Assembly: GCF_028690125.1 (NCBI RefSeq)
Contig: NZ_JAQVBV010000037.1
Location: forward strand, 1 to 50,826
Direction: 5' to 3'
DNA from: Bacteroides sp.
Lineage (GTDB): Bacteria > Bacteroidota > Bacteroidia > Bacteroidales > Bacteroidaceae
Length of the DNA: 50,826 nucleotides
The translations under genes were made by a program, and so were the position numbers. The notes below the pieces were generated by a model. That model saw only the letters and a list, made by a program, of their open reading frames with translations, had not been told where the DNA came from and made no database searches. How positions within the stretch are numbered: position 1 is the stretch's first letter; each line of letters begins with the position of its first letter. Below are positions 37,652-47,288 of this stretch, piece by piece.

Positions 37652-37966
37652 ATGGCAAAATTTTATGGAGTTATTGGTTACGTGTTTCAAACCAAAACAG
37701 CACCCGGAGTGTATACTGATGAACCAGTAGAGCGTTCATATTTCGGTGATTTGACAAAAAACGTACGAAAAACGCAATCTTCTGGTCAGCTCAACGATGA
37801 CGTCAACATTTCGAATGAGATTAGTATACTCTCTGATCCGTATGCAAATGAGAATTTTCACGCCATGCGTTACGTCACATTTATGGGTGCTAAGTGGAAA
37901 ATAACTAGTGTTGAAGTTCAGTATCCCCGCTTAATTTTGACTGTTGGGGGGTTATATAATGGGTGA
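37652..37966 (+). CDS. Head closure / head-tail adaptor protein
   Basis: The 104-residue protein starts at ATG 37652 after GTGGGGGTGA. It begins MAKFYGVIGYVFQTKTAPGV. The EPVERSYFGDLTKNVRKTQS and HAMRYVTFMGAKWKITSVEV segments are typical of stopper or head-closure proteins between capsid and tail-terminator genes in Firmicutes siphophages. Its last bases overlap the next gene's start. Confidence 0.7.
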   Translation: MAKFYGVIGYVFQTKTAPGVYTDEPVERSYFGDLTKNVRKTQSSGQLNDDVNISNEISILSDPYANENFHAMRYVTFMGAKWKITSVEVQYPRLILTVGGLYNG

Positions 37967-38264
37967 TAGAGTGGATTTACAGTCAATTCTGGAAAATATA
38001 TTGAAAACAGACCATGTTTATTTTCAACCACCATCTTCGACTAACATGATATATCCATGTATAATTTATTCTCGAAATTCTGAAAAAACGGAGTTTGCGA
38101 ATAACACTGTATATGCTAGTAAAAAAAGTTATACTGTAATTGTACTTGATAAAAATCCGGATAGTAAAATTCCAGACGAAATCAGAAAATTACCGTATTG
38201 TACTTTTAATCGGCACTATATTGCCGATAATTTGAATCATGATGTATATACGATTTTTTATTAA
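37959..38264 (+). CDS. Tail terminator / head-tail joining protein
   Basis: The 101-residue protein starts at ATG 37959 after TTGGGGGG, overlapping the previous stop by eight bases. It begins MGDRVDLQSILENILKTDHV and contains PPSSTNMIYPCIIYSRNSEK and SYTVIVLDKNPDSKIPDEIR, a pattern of tail completion proteins. Its slot just before the tail tube gene supports this. Confidence 0.7.
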   Translation: MGDRVDLQSILENILKTDHVYFQPPSSTNMIYPCIIYSRNSEKTEFANNTVYASKKSYTVIVLDKNPDSKIPDEIRKLPYCTFNRHYIADNLNHDVYTIFY

Positions 38265-38279
38265 AAGGAGGACTAAATA

Positions 38280-38972
38280 ATGAGTAGACTTATCTGGGAT
38301 GAAACCGGAAAAAAGACTTATGAAACTGGCGTCGATCAGGGGGTATTATATCCTCAATTAGCGACCAACGGTACATATCCAAAAGGCGTTGCTTGGAATG
38401 GGTTAATCAGTGTATCAGAGAATCCGTCAGGAGCCGAGTCAAACAAGAAATATGCAGATAACGGCGTGTATTTGAACTTGACCTCTGCTGAGGAATTCGG
38501 TTGTACAATCGAGGCTTTCACATATCCTGACGAATTTGCAGCTTGCGATGGTTCTGCACAAGTTTCTGTTGGTGTAAGTATCGGTCAGCAGACCCGTACA
38601 ACATTTGGTTTGTGTTATAGAACCATTCTCGGAAATGACACACAAGAAGCTGACTATGGCTATAAAATTCATATTGTGTATGGCGGCAAAGCATCTCCCA
38701 CAGAAAAGGGATTCCAGACAGTTAATGAAACTCCAGAGGCTATTACATTCTCTTGGGAAGTAACAACTACACCTGTGACAATTCCAGGCTTTAAGCCAAG
38801 CGCAACCATGGTTATCGATTCTACAAAATGTGATCCTACCAAATTAGCAGCACTGGAAGAAATTTTATACGGCAAAGATGCTGTAGTTAAACCGGTATCT
38901 GCAGCTGTGGATCCAAGATTACCTTTGCCTACAGAAATCATTGAATTGATTGGGGCTATCGCACAGGGTTAA
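38280..38972 (+). CDS. Major tail (tube) protein
   Basis: The 230-residue protein starts at ATG 38280 after AAAAGGAGGA. Tail-tube features: SRLIWDETGKKTYETGVDQG, GVAWNGLISVSENPSGAESN, YLNLTSAEEFGCTIEAFTYP and KIHIVYGGKASPTEKGFQTV. It should polymerise around the tape measure. A terminator follows, which would leave it at higher level than the chaperones. Confidence 0.85.
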   Translation: MSRLIWDETGKKTYETGVDQGVLYPQLATNGTYPKGVAWNGLISVSENPSGAESNKKYADNGVYLNLTSAEEFGCTIEAFTYPDEFAACDGSAQVSVGVSIGQQTRTTFGLCYRTILGNDTQEADYGYKIHIVYGGKASPTEKGFQTVNETPEAITFSWEVTTTPVTIPGFKPSATMVIDSTKCDPTKLAALEEILYGKDAVVKPVSAAVDPRLPLPTEIIELIGAIAQG

Positions 38973-38984
38973 TTAATACATTTT

Positions 38985-39016
38985 AGCGGGGGCTATATAT
39001 AGTCTCCGCTTTTTTA
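38985..39016 (+). terminator. Intrinsic terminator between tail tube and chaperone genes
   Basis: AGCGG (38985-38989) pairs with CCGCT (39006-39010), with additional pairing of GGGCTATA with TATAGTCT inside, then TTTTTT. It is the only strong terminator in the structural operon and probably sets expression steps. Confidence 0.8.
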
Positions 39017-39036
39017 AATTGAAAGGAGAAAAATAG

Positions 39037-39441
39037 ATGTTAAAGAAAACGATCACTTATACAGACTATGATGGTAATCAAAGAATCGAGGATTGCTATT
39101 TCAATCTGTCGAGAGCCGAACTTACGAAAATGAGATTGTCTTATACCGGAGGTTTGGAAAAAACACTTGAGAAAATCGCCGCTGAGCAGGATGCCAAACG
39201 AATGTATGAACATTTTGAGGATCTTATTTTAAGATCTTATGGTAAAAAATCTCTCGACGGAAAACAGTTCGAGAAGAGTCCAGAGATGAGTATTGCTTTC
39301 CAGCAAACGGAAGCTTACAGTGAACTGGTTGTCGAATTACTTAGTGATGCTAATGCAGCAGCAGCCTTTGTGAATGGAATCACTTCTTTTCCACAGGATC
39401 ACTTACCTAAAATTGCAGCGGTACCAAACACAACAAACTAA
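39037..39441 (+). CDS. Tail assembly chaperone
   Basis: The 134-residue protein starts at ATG 39037 after GAAAGGAGA. It begins MLKKTITYTDYDGNQRIEDC and contains FNLSRAELTKMRLSYTGGLE, EDLILRSYGKKSLDGKQFEK and SELVVELLSDANAAAAFVNG. This is the usual first chaperone of clostridial siphophages. A ribosomal frameshift to the next gene is not evident. Confidence 0.8.
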   Translation: MLKKTITYTDYDGNQRIEDCYFNLSRAELTKMRLSYTGGLEKTLEKIAAEQDAKRMYEHFEDLILRSYGKKSLDGKQFEKSPEMSIAFQQTEAYSELVVELLSDANAAAAFVNGITSFPQDHLPKIAAVPNTTN

Positions 39442-39463
39442 TAACATAAAGGAGGAGTAGAGA

Positions 39464-40003
39464 ATGCTCAACATTATTATACCAGCGATTGAGCTTTACG
39501 ATGAATCTTTAGAGATGTTTGTTAACATCCGAGAACGATCATTACAACTAGAGCATTCTCTAGTATCTCTTTCAAAATGGGAGCAGCAATGGAATAAACC
39601 ATTCCTTACGAAAACTAAAAAAACACCAGAAGAAAGTACAGATTATATACGATGTATGACCATGACACAAAATGTTGATCCTGAGGTTTATAAATTCATA
39701 ACAAATGATATTCTCGAACAGGTTAGCCAGTACATAGAAAAAACTATGACTGCCACTATATTTTCCGAGACTGAAAAAACAATTAATAAAGAGGTTATCA
39801 CAGCCGAGGTGATTTACTATTGGATGATAGCTTTGAATATACCTTTTGAATGTCAGAAATGGCACTTAGATAGACTATTAACGTTAATAAACGTATGTAA
39901 TATAAAGAATCAACCAAAGAAAAAAGTAAACAAGAAACAAATAATAGACCGTAATCGTCGATTAAACGAGCAGCGTAGACAAGCTATGAATACTAAGGGG
40001 TGA
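39464..40003 (+). CDS. Second tail assembly protein
   Basis: The 179-residue protein starts at ATG 39464 after AAAGGAGGA. It begins MLNIIIPAIELYDESLEMFV. The core LQLEHSLVSLSKWEQQWNKP and STDYIRCMTMTQNVDPEVYK is typical of the protein after the tail chaperone in Firmicutes phages. It is basic at the C-terminus. It has its own ribosome site, unlike frameshifted T proteins. Confidence 0.75.
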   Translation: MLNIIIPAIELYDESLEMFVNIRERSLQLEHSLVSLSKWEQQWNKPFLTKTKKTPEESTDYIRCMTMTQNVDPEVYKFITNDILEQVSQYIEKTMTATIFSETEKTINKEVITAEVIYYWMIALNIPFECQKWHLDRLLTLINVCNIKNQPKKKVNKKQIIDRNRRLNEQRRQAMNTKG

Positions 40004-40012
40004 TGATACACA

Positions 40013-40306
40013 ATGGAAAAACATAAGCACAAATGCTTTAAAATTAATGATGATACTATGACAACCATCGTAATATCATCACTTTTATTTTGCGTTTTGG
40101 TTATCGTTGTAGGTATACTTCTGGCGTGTTTTCAGATCGATGTATCGACTATCGTTGGACAGGCGCTAACTGTCTTTGGGACAGAACTTGGAATTTGTGG
40201 AGTAATGAACATATTTAATAAACACAATGAACGGCAAGACGCTTTAGCAAACCGTAGATTAGAAGCAAGACTTAGAAGAGAGGAGTTACAAAATGAATCT
40301 AAATAA
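40013..40306 (+). CDS. Phage membrane protein upstream of the holin
   Basis: The 97-residue protein starts at ATG 40013 after AAGGGGTGATGA. One long or two short hydrophobic segments span residues 18-41 (TTIVISSLLFCVLVIVVGIL) and 45-66. The tail is charged (ERQDALANRRLEARLRREEL). It overlaps the holin-like gene by 14 bases. It may be a holin partner. Confidence 0.6.
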   Translation: MEKHKHKCFKINDDTMTTIVISSLLFCVLVIVVGILLACFQIDVSTIVGQALTVFGTELGICGVMNIFNKHNERQDALANRRLEARLRREELQNESK

Positions 40307-40502
40307 TTTAACAAGTATTACGATTCAAAATCTATTGACTGTAAAATCTATAGTGACCGTATTATTAACAGCGGTTTTTTCATACTTAGCCATTGTTGGT
40401 CGAATAAGCGGTGAACAATTTTTAACAATTTTTAGTGTTGTTATTGCTTTCTATTTTGGCACACAATACCAGAAAAATTCAGGAGGCGACTCAAATGAGT
40501 GA
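40293..40502 (+). CDS. Holin-like small membrane protein
   Basis: The 69-residue protein starts at ATG 40293 after GAGAGGAG. Two hydrophobic segments (SIVTVLLTAVFSYLAIVG and FLTIFSVVIAFYFGTQYQ) with a polar tail fit a small phage holin. It overlaps the endolysin start by eight bases, the usual holin-endolysin arrangement. Confidence 0.75.
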   Translation: MNLNNLTSITIQNLLTVKSIVTVLLTAVFSYLAIVGRISGEQFLTIFSVVIAFYFGTQYQKNSGGDSNE

Positions 40503-41058
40503 CATAACAAAAGCTTGTCGAGATATTTCGGAATTATCAGTATCTGCGCAAGCAGCTTGTACTTTATTTTTGGATAAGTGCAAAAAAGCAGGATTGAGTG
40601 TTCTTATTACAGAAACGTATCGTCCGCAGGCTAGACAAAATTGGCTCTATGAACAAGGTCGAACTCGTCCGGGCAATGTTGTCACTTGGACTAGAAATAG
40701 TCGGCATACGGGCAGAATGGCTTGGGATATATGTAAGCATGTAAAAGGACAGGAATATTCGGATAATTCTTTCTTCGTCAAATGCGGAAGTATTGCAAAA
40801 GAATTGGGTATTACTTGGGGTGGTACATGGGAAACTCCTGATAAACCGCACTTTGAAATCTCGTCGACTTGGAAAGAACCAAAAAAGGAGGATGACGAAA
40901 TGATTACAAAAGAGTTAGTGATCATCAACAAAAACGAATACGCTATGGACGCCATTAGAAAAGATGGTAACGTATATGTTAAGGTTAGAGATCTTATGAT
41001 GGCTCCAGGCATCGAAGTTAAGTCTCGCGGTCGGATTCCGGTAATCGAAACCAAATAA
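40495..41058 (+). CDS. M15-family endolysin (L-alanyl-D-glutamate / D-Ala peptidase)
   Basis: The 187-residue protein starts at ATG 40495 after CAGGAGG. The catalytic domain has SRHTGRMAWDI (His71, Asp78 of S-x-H-x-x-G-x-A-x-D) and DKPHFEI (His119), the zinc site of VanY/M15 peptidases. A C-terminal module of about 45 residues (ELVIINKNEYAMDAIRKDGN onward) probably binds wall. It cuts peptide bonds in peptidoglycan at lysis. Placing lysis genes inside the tail operon is unusual. Confidence 0.85.
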   Translation: MSDITKACRDISELSVSAQAACTLFLDKCKKAGLSVLITETYRPQARQNWLYEQGRTRPGNVVTWTRNSRHTGRMAWDICKHVKGQEYSDNSFFVKCGSIAKELGITWGGTWETPDKPHFEISSTWKEPKKEDDEMITKELVIINKNEYAMDAIRKDGNVYVKVRDLMMAPGIEVKSRGRIPVIETK

Positions 41059-41083
41059 TCTATTATTTAAAGGGGGCGTACAT

Positions 41084-41461
41084 ATGATAATTATAAAACA
41101 ACATGGAAATTTTAAGAACTTAGAAAAATTTCTAAGTGGAGCAAAAAAATCAGATTGTATGCACCTTTTAAAACAGTATGGTGAAGAAGGAGTTACGGCT
41201 CTTTCTTCTGCCACACCAGTTGATTCTGGTTTGACTGCCCGTTCGTGGAGTTACAAAGTTAGTGTATTAAAAAATTCATACGTTGTGACGTGGTCCAATT
41301 CGAACATTCAAAATGGAGTTCCGATAGCTCTGGTGTTACAGTATGGACATGGTACAAATAATGGTGGGTATGTTGCCGGTCGCGATTATATAAATCCGGC
41401 AATCCGACCGGTATTTGATAGATTAGCTAAACAAGCATGGATGGAGGTGACTAAAAGTTGA
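41084..41461 (+). CDS. HK97 gp10-like tail protein
   Basis: The 125-residue protein starts at ATG 41084 after AAAGGGGG. ATPVDSGLTARSWSYKVSVL, then VLQYGHGTNNGGYVAGRDYI and NPAIRPVFDRLAKQAWMEV, follow the gp10-like pattern (VDTGxLRxS....EYGT....P.lRPA). The gene usually sits between head closure and tail terminator; here it lies just before the tape measure. Its stop overlaps the TTG start of the next gene. Confidence 0.75.
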   Translation: MIIIKQHGNFKNLEKFLSGAKKSDCMHLLKQYGEEGVTALSSATPVDSGLTARSWSYKVSVLKNSYVVTWSNSNIQNGVPIALVLQYGHGTNNGGYVAGRDYINPAIRPVFDRLAKQAWMEVTKS

Positions 41462-44400
41462 ACAGTGTCGACGAAAGAGTTGTTCAAATGCGTTTCGATA
41501 ATAAACAGTTTGAAAGTGGCGTCCAAGCAACGATTAAGTCTTTAACTGGACTTAGGGATGGCTTAAACCTCGAAGCATCAACAAAGAATTTACAAAATTT
41601 AGATAAAGCAGGAAGAGCGTTTTCGTTAGAAGGTATCGCTTCTGGTGTTGACGCCATTAACGCAAAATTCTCAGCACTAGGCATTGCCGGTATAACTGCG
41701 TTGATGAATATTACAAACAGTGCGTTGAATGCTGGGAAGAGAATAACTTCGGCGTTGACTATCGACCCTATAAAAACTGGCTTTCAAGAATACGAGACCA
41801 AGATGAATGCCATCCAAACAATCCTTACCAATACAAAAAGTAAAGGAACTACGATCGATGACGTTAATGAGGCCTTGGCCGAGTTAAACACATACGCTGA
41901 TAAAACCATATACAACTTCTCAGAAATGACTAGAAACATTGGTACTTTCACAGCAGCCGGTGTGGATCTCGATACCTCTGTTAAATCGATAAAAGGTATT
42001 GCCAACTTAGCAGCAGGATCCGGATCAACTGCCGTGCAAGCATCTACTGCCATGTACCAATTATCCCAGGCAATTGGATCCGGTGTAGTAAGACTACAAG
42101 ACTGGAATTCTGTGCAAAATGCCGGTATGGGCGGTGAATTATTCCAAAACGCGTTGAAAGATACTGCTAAAAGTATGGGTATAGTCGTTGACGAATCTAA
42201 ATTATTTAGAGACACATTGAAAGATGAATGGTTGACATCCGAAGTTCTAACCAAGACCCTTTCAAAAATGGCAGATGATAAAGATTTATTAGCTGCTGCT
42301 CAAGACGTTAAAACCATCACTCAATTATTCGACACCATGAAAGAATCTGTTCAATCGGGATGGGCTGTTTCGTGGGAACACATAATCGGTAATAAAAACG
42401 AAGCAACCGAAACATTAACGGCAGTAAGTGATGCCTTCAACAATATTGTAGGCCCAGCAGCGGATGCTAGAAATGCATCACTAGCGTTTTGGCATGATAA
42501 TGGTGGGCGAGAAGCTCTTATTAAGGGTTTATCGAACGCCTTTAAAGGTTTACAATCTATCATGAAACCTATTCGTGATGGATTCAAAGAAATATTTCCG
42601 TCTATCATTGGTAAACGCTTGATTGAAATAACCGAGCAATTCAGAGATCTGACGGCAAAATTCAAAATGGAAAGTAAAACCATAAGTAATATAAAGGCTA
42701 CGGCTAAAGGAATATTTTCTATTTTAGATATTGGTCGAATGGCTCTGGTCAATATCACCAAAGTTGCTTTTACACTGGCTTCAAACATGACGCCAATTGT
42801 GAGTGGACTATTAAATATAACTGGAGCACTTGGTAGATTTGCAACTGCTATTAGCGATGCTCTTAAAAAATCAGAAACCTTTACCGGCGCCATCGACGCA
42901 ATAAAAAAAGTATTAGCACCATCAGTAAATGGTATTGGTGAATTATTGAAAAGTTTTGGTGATGCATTGTCTGAACTTGGTTCTATCGATATCATGAATA
43001 TTGAGAATCTTGGTCCCAAGTTAAAAACAGCCTTTTCTCCAGTGATTGCTATATTCGATTTATTAAGTGTTGCTTTTGATAAAATGATGCCGCTTTTGTC
43101 TAACGCTTCTAAAACAGTATTGCAAGCTATAACGAAATTCGTTGACAAAATAACTGACGAATTATTATCTATTGATTTTCAAACAGTAATATCATTACTG
43201 AATGGTGCATTAATGGCTGGAATATTGAAAGGCGTTAAAGATTTTATAAAACAATTTTCAGATTTAACTGGATCTGGAAAAAGTATAATTGATGGTTTTT
43301 CAGGAATACTTGATGGGGTTAGAGGTTCTTTGGAGTCATATCAAAAGAATCTTCAAGCCAAAACATTAATGACTATTGCTACGAGTATTGCTATTTTAGC
43401 AGGTTCACTCGTCGCTTTATCGTTGATAGATTCCAACAAATTGGATAAATCTTTAGAAACATTAACCGTGCTGTTTGCTGAAATGTTTATTTCGAGCGGT
43501 ATATTTGGTAAAGTTCTTGGAGCGTCTAAAATAGTTGGAGCTACTAAAACCATAATAACAATTCAGGGTTTGGCTATAGCGGTACTTATTTTGGCGAAAG
43601 CGCTTGATGAGATTTCAGTTCTTGATTGGGGGCAAATTTCCAAAGGCATTGTAACAATAACGCTGTTGTCGGCAGTATTAGCCCAGTCTGCAAAAACTAT
43701 TGGTACTAACGCTAAGGGCTTAAGTACTGCAGCTTTCGGATTGATAGGTTTTGCAATCGCGATAAATTTATTGGCGAAAGCTGTTGGTAAATTGGGTGAG
43801 ATGGACGTACCAGTTCTCGTTAAAGGTCTTGGTAGTATTGCTGTGTTGATTGCAGAGATCGTGTTGTTTATGAAATATGCGGATCTTGATAAAACAGGAC
43901 CGCTCAAAAGTTTAGCGTTGATAGGTATGGCTGTGGCGTTGAATATATTTGCAGTGGCAGTTTCGGCGTTTGGAAACATGACAGTTAAAGAAATAGGAAA
44001 ATGTCTAATGGCATTAAGCGGTGTTTTAACTGCGTTAGCCATATTTGTAAACACTACTGGGAACAGTACAGGAGTTATATCAACCGCCATTGGTCTTACA
44101 ATTCTTGGCGGAGCAATGCTTATATTTGGAAAGGCAATGTCAAATATAGGTTCATTACCATTATCAGTCATTGCTAAAGGTCTTGGCGCAATGTCTATAG
44201 CTTTATTCGCAATTTCAAAGACTATGATGCTTATGCCTCCTAATCTGATCGGATCGGCAGTTGGTCTGACTATATTGTCGATTGCGCTTATTGGATTATC
44301 AGGGGCTTTGAAGATACTCGGAGAAATGTCTCTTGAAGAGATAGGTAGAGGATTATTAGCCTTGGGTGGTTCGTTGGTCATATTAGCGGTAGGTATGAAC

Positions 44401-47277
44401 TACATGTCAACGGGTTTGGTGGGTGCTGTAGCTATGACCGTAATGGCCGGAGCTATCGCATTATTGGTACCGTCATTACTCCTATTAAGTAGTGTTCCAT
44501 TAATGGGACTGGTTGCAGGTTTGTCAGCGTTAGCTGGTGTATTTGTAATCGTTGGTGTAGCGACAGTGGTCTTAGCGCCTATGACAGTTACAATGCTGGC
44601 GTTAGCCACCGCGATCGGCGTTTTAGGTTTGGGGTTTTTAGCTGTTGGCGGGGGTATGATGTTATTTGCTACCGGTATTGCCCTGTTGGCGAATAATTTA
44701 GCTTTGTTTGTTACAGCTCTTGCTACGGCAATTACGGATACCGTGAAAATCATACCACAGTTATTCAACCTTATTTCAGAATCGTTAAAAGCCCTAGCCA
44801 AAGTTATTGGTGAGGCGGCTCCCGACATTGTTAAGGCTTTAGTTATATTGTTAGAATCAATGATCGAAGCTGTATCTATAGCCGCACCAAAGATTATTGA
44901 TCTATTCATAAAGTTATTAATCGATATCTTGACAGCGTTAGAGTCAGCCCTACCCCAAATTGTTGAAAGCGGCGGAAACATTATAATCAGCTTGTTACAA
45001 GGTCTCGCTCAAAAATTGCCAGATATTGTTACAGCGGCGGCCGATTTGATAGTTAAATTCATTGAAGGGCTTAATGCTAATCTAGAAAAATTAGTCAACG
45101 CTGGATTCGATTTCATAATTTCGTTTTTAAATGGCATTTCAAATGCGATCGAAACAAAATCAGCAGCGTTCGGTTCAGCCATGGGTAGACTTGTTGGTGC
45201 GATAGTGTCCGGTTTAGTAAACGGTTTATTATCAGCACTTAAAGAAATTGGAAAAGCTGGAGCGGCTATGGGTAAGAGTGCTCTGGACGGGACAGCAGAA
45301 GAACTTGAAATTCATTCACCATCTAAAGCGTTTGACGCCTTGGGTGTGTTTTCGGGTAAGGGTTACATTAACGGTTTGAAAAGCACTCAGCCCGAATTAC
45401 TTAAAACAACCAAGTCTGTTTTTCAAAATGGAGTATTAGCTCCAGCTAAAGACATGGCGACGGTGATGAATCAGACAATGATTCAGAGTGGATCATCGAT
45501 TAAAGATTTCATGTCCAGCTATTTAGGTATGACATCCAAGTTGAAAGACACAACACCAATCATGTCTGCAGAAGAAGCTGTAAAGGCTTATTCGAAGCAG
45601 TTATATTTGGAGACAGAACAGTATAAAACAGATACTGAAGTTTTAACCGAACATAAGAAAGAACTGTCTGATCTAACGGACCAGTATAGTAAACTGGAGA
45701 AAGATCTTAAGAAATCAACAACTAAAGATGAAGCAAAAGATATTCAATCTGAGTTAGAAAAAGTCGGTAAAAGTATAGCCGACACTAAAACAAAAATAAT
45801 TCAGGATGAAACAGATATTGCTAATCATACAAAAGAAACGTTCGACAACTTAAAGAAATCAATCAGTGATTCGGTTAAAGATTCTATCGATCCGCTCAAG
45901 GCCAGTCTCGATACAAACATTGATTTGTTTGCTGAATTCGGTGAAGGTACTGAAGTGGCTGTAAACGATATTTTAAGCAATATGAAGTCACAAGTTGCTG
46001 GTGTAAAAACTTGGAATGCTGATCTTGATCGGTTATCGGAAAGTGGATTCGCTAGTGGTCTGATTAAACAGTTACGTGAAATGGGTCCCTCGGGTTCGAA
46101 CTACGTTAAAGCATTTACAAAAATGACAACAGAGCAGATGAACACGGCTAATACTGAGTTCCAAGAAGCTTCAAAAATGACGGCGTCAACCCTGATTTCA
46201 AATTTCGATGATTCTTTAACAGCCGCTAAGAAATGGGCCGAAGACATACAATCGTTATCTAAAACCGGATTACAACAAGGCATAATTGAAGCACTTGGTA
46301 AAATGGGTATGGATGGTGCTGAATATGTTACGTCATTTATGAACATGACTCCCGAGCAGATCGACGAATTCAACAAACAGTACGAAGAATATCTAACCTT
46401 ACCAGATTCCGTATCGAACAGTGTAATGCAATCATTTATGACCGCTGGTTCTAAAGCAGCAATCAAGTTTGCTGAGGCGGTCAAATCCACAACTAATCCA
46501 GAAAGCGAAGAAGGCAAAGTGCTTACTGAGACGTCTACAAAACTTGGATCAGATACTGTTAGTAACGTAGTTACCGGCATGACCACAGAAGCAGAAGCGT
46601 TGAAAGCTGCATCATCTAAACTGGGAGAAGTTGTGTTTGACGGTTTTAATACTTACCTATCCGAAGCAAAAGGTAAACTATTAGGCGGTTATATTTGTGA
46701 CGGTCTGATTATCGGTCTTAGTAATAATAAAAATTCGGTTATAGATTCCGCGAAAGCTGTAGCTAAAGCCGCTTATGATGCAGCCAAAGATGAATTAGGT
46801 ATTGAGTCACCATCAAAAGCTTTTGAAGAAATCGGTATGTATTCCGACAAAGGAATGGCTGTAGGTTTGAGAAAGTTCGCAGGCTTAGTTTCAACAGAAG
46901 CTAAAGCAGTTGGCGTTACAGCGGTCTCTGCGTTACAGACGTCGATATCCAAAGTTTCTGATCTGTTAAAGATCGACTTTGATAATCTACCAGTTATTAA
47001 ACCTGTATTAGACTTGACAAACATCAAAGCCGGTAACCTTGAACTGAACTCATTGTTGAGTGGTGATCGTAGTATATCTCTATCGAGTACCATTGATAAA
47101 ACCGGAGTTGTATCGAGTGGTATGACGAAGACTTCTGTTCTGGAAAATCAAAATGGAACTATTGTTACCGCCGGATCGACCTACAAATTTGAACAGAATA
47201 TCTATTCCCCTAAGCCAGTATCAAGAATTGACTTGTACAGGCACACCAAAAATTTACTATCCGTTACGAAAGGTTAG
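41458..47277 (+). CDS. Tail tape measure protein
   Basis: The 1939-residue protein starts at TTG 41458 after ATGGAGGTGA. The N-terminal tape-measure domain spans about residues 70-230 (FQEYETKMNAIQTILTNTKS and the stretch through AMYQLSQAIGSGVVRLQDWN). Residues 640-1130 hold many hydrophobic helices. Two copies of an E-x-x-S-P-S-K-A-F motif (IHSPSKAFDALGVFSGKGYI; IESPSKAFEEIGMYSDKGMA) lie near residues 1280 and 1780. By the usual relation of about 1.5 Angstrom per residue, the tail would be near 290 nm. Confidence 0.9.
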   Translation: MNSVDERVVQMRFDNKQFESGVQATIKSLTGLRDGLNLEASTKNLQNLDKAGRAFSLEGIASGVDAINAKFSALGIAGITALMNITNSALNAGKRITSALTIDPIKTGFQEYETKMNAIQTILTNTKSKGTTIDDVNEALAELNTYADKTIYNFSEMTRNIGTFTAAGVDLDTSVKSIKGIANLAAGSGSTAVQASTAMYQLSQAIGSGVVRLQDWNSVQNAGMGGELFQNALKDTAKSMGIVVDESKLFRDTLKDEWLTSEVLTKTLSKMADDKDLLAAAQDVKTITQLFDTMKESVQSGWAVSWEHIIGNKNEATETLTAVSDAFNNIVGPAADARNASLAFWHDNGGREALIKGLSNAFKGLQSIMKPIRDGFKEIFPSIIGKRLIEITEQFRDLTAKFKMESKTISNIKATAKGIFSILDIGRMALVNITKVAFTLASNMTPIVSGLLNITGALGRFATAISDALKKSETFTGAIDAIKKVLAPSVNGIGELLKSFGDALSELGSIDIMNIENLGPKLKTAFSPVIAIFDLLSVAFDKMMPLLSNASKTVLQAITKFVDKITDELLSIDFQTVISLLNGALMAGILKGVKDFIKQFSDLTGSGKSIIDGFSGILDGVRGSLESYQKNLQAKTLMTIATSIAILAGSLVALSLIDSNKLDKSLETLTVLFAEMFISSGIFGKVLGASKIVGATKTIITIQGLAIAVLILAKALDEISVLDWGQISKGIVTITLLSAVLAQSAKTIGTNAKGLSTAAFGLIGFAIAINLLAKAVGKLGEMDVPVLVKGLGSIAVLIAEIVLFMKYADLDKTGPLKSLALIGMAVALNIFAVAVSAFGNMTVKEIGKCLMALSGVLTALAIFVNTTGNSTGVISTAIGLTILGGAMLIFGKAMSNIGSLPLSVIAKGLGAMSIALFAISKTMMLMPPNLIGSAVGLTILSIALIGLSGALKILGEMSLEEIGRGLLALGGSLVILAVGMNYMSTGLVGAVAMTVMAGAIALLVPSLLLLSSVPLMGLVAGLSALAGVFVIVGVATVVLAPMTVTMLALATAIGVLGLGFLAVGGGMMLFATGIALLANNLALFVTALATAITDTVKIIPQLFNLISESLKALAKVIGEAAPDIVKALVILLESMIEAVSIAAPKIIDLFIKLLIDILTALESALPQIVESGGNIIISLLQGLAQKLPDIVTAAADLIVKFIEGLNANLEKLVNAGFDFIISFLNGISNAIETKSAAFGSAMGRLVGAIVSGLVNGLLSALKEIGKAGAAMGKSALDGTAEELEIHSPSKAFDALGVFSGKGYINGLKSTQPELLKTTKSVFQNGVLAPAKDMATVMNQTMIQSGSSIKDFMSSYLGMTSKLKDTTPIMSAEEAVKAYSKQLYLETEQYKTDTEVLTEHKKELSDLTDQYSKLEKDLKKSTTKDEAKDIQSELEKVGKSIADTKTKIIQDETDIANHTKETFDNLKKSISDSVKDSIDPLKASLDTNIDLFAEFGEGTEVAVNDILSNMKSQVAGVKTWNADLDRLSESGFASGLIKQLREMGPSGSNYVKAFTKMTTEQMNTANTEFQEASKMTASTLISNFDDSLTAAKKWAEDIQSLSKTGLQQGIIEALGKMGMDGAEYVTSFMNMTPEQIDEFNKQYEEYLTLPDSVSNSVMQSFMTAGSKAAIKFAEAVKSTTNPESEEGKVLTETSTKLGSDTVSNVVTGMTTEAEALKAASSKLGEVVFDGFNTYLSEAKGKLLGGYICDGLIIGLSNNKNSVIDSAKAVAKAAYDAAKDELGIESPSKAFEEIGMYSDKGMAVGLRKFAGLVSTEAKAVGVTAVSALQTSISKVSDLLKIDFDNLPVIKPVLDLTNIKAGNLELNSLLSGDRSISLSSTIDKTGVVSSGMTKTSVLENQNGTIVTAGSTYKFEQNIYSPKPVSRIDLYRHTKNLLSVTKG

Positions 47278-47288
47278 GTGGATAATAC

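Noticed and set aside
39400..39500. Programmed -1 frameshift between the tail chaperones
   Set aside because: The second gene has its own strong ribosome site and start 20 bases after the first stop, and no convincing slippery heptamer is seen near the first stop.
42351..44981. Long minus-strand ORFs inside the tape measure gene
   Set aside because: They mirror the hydrophobic, biased codons of the tape measure, have no ribosome sites and no recognisable domains.
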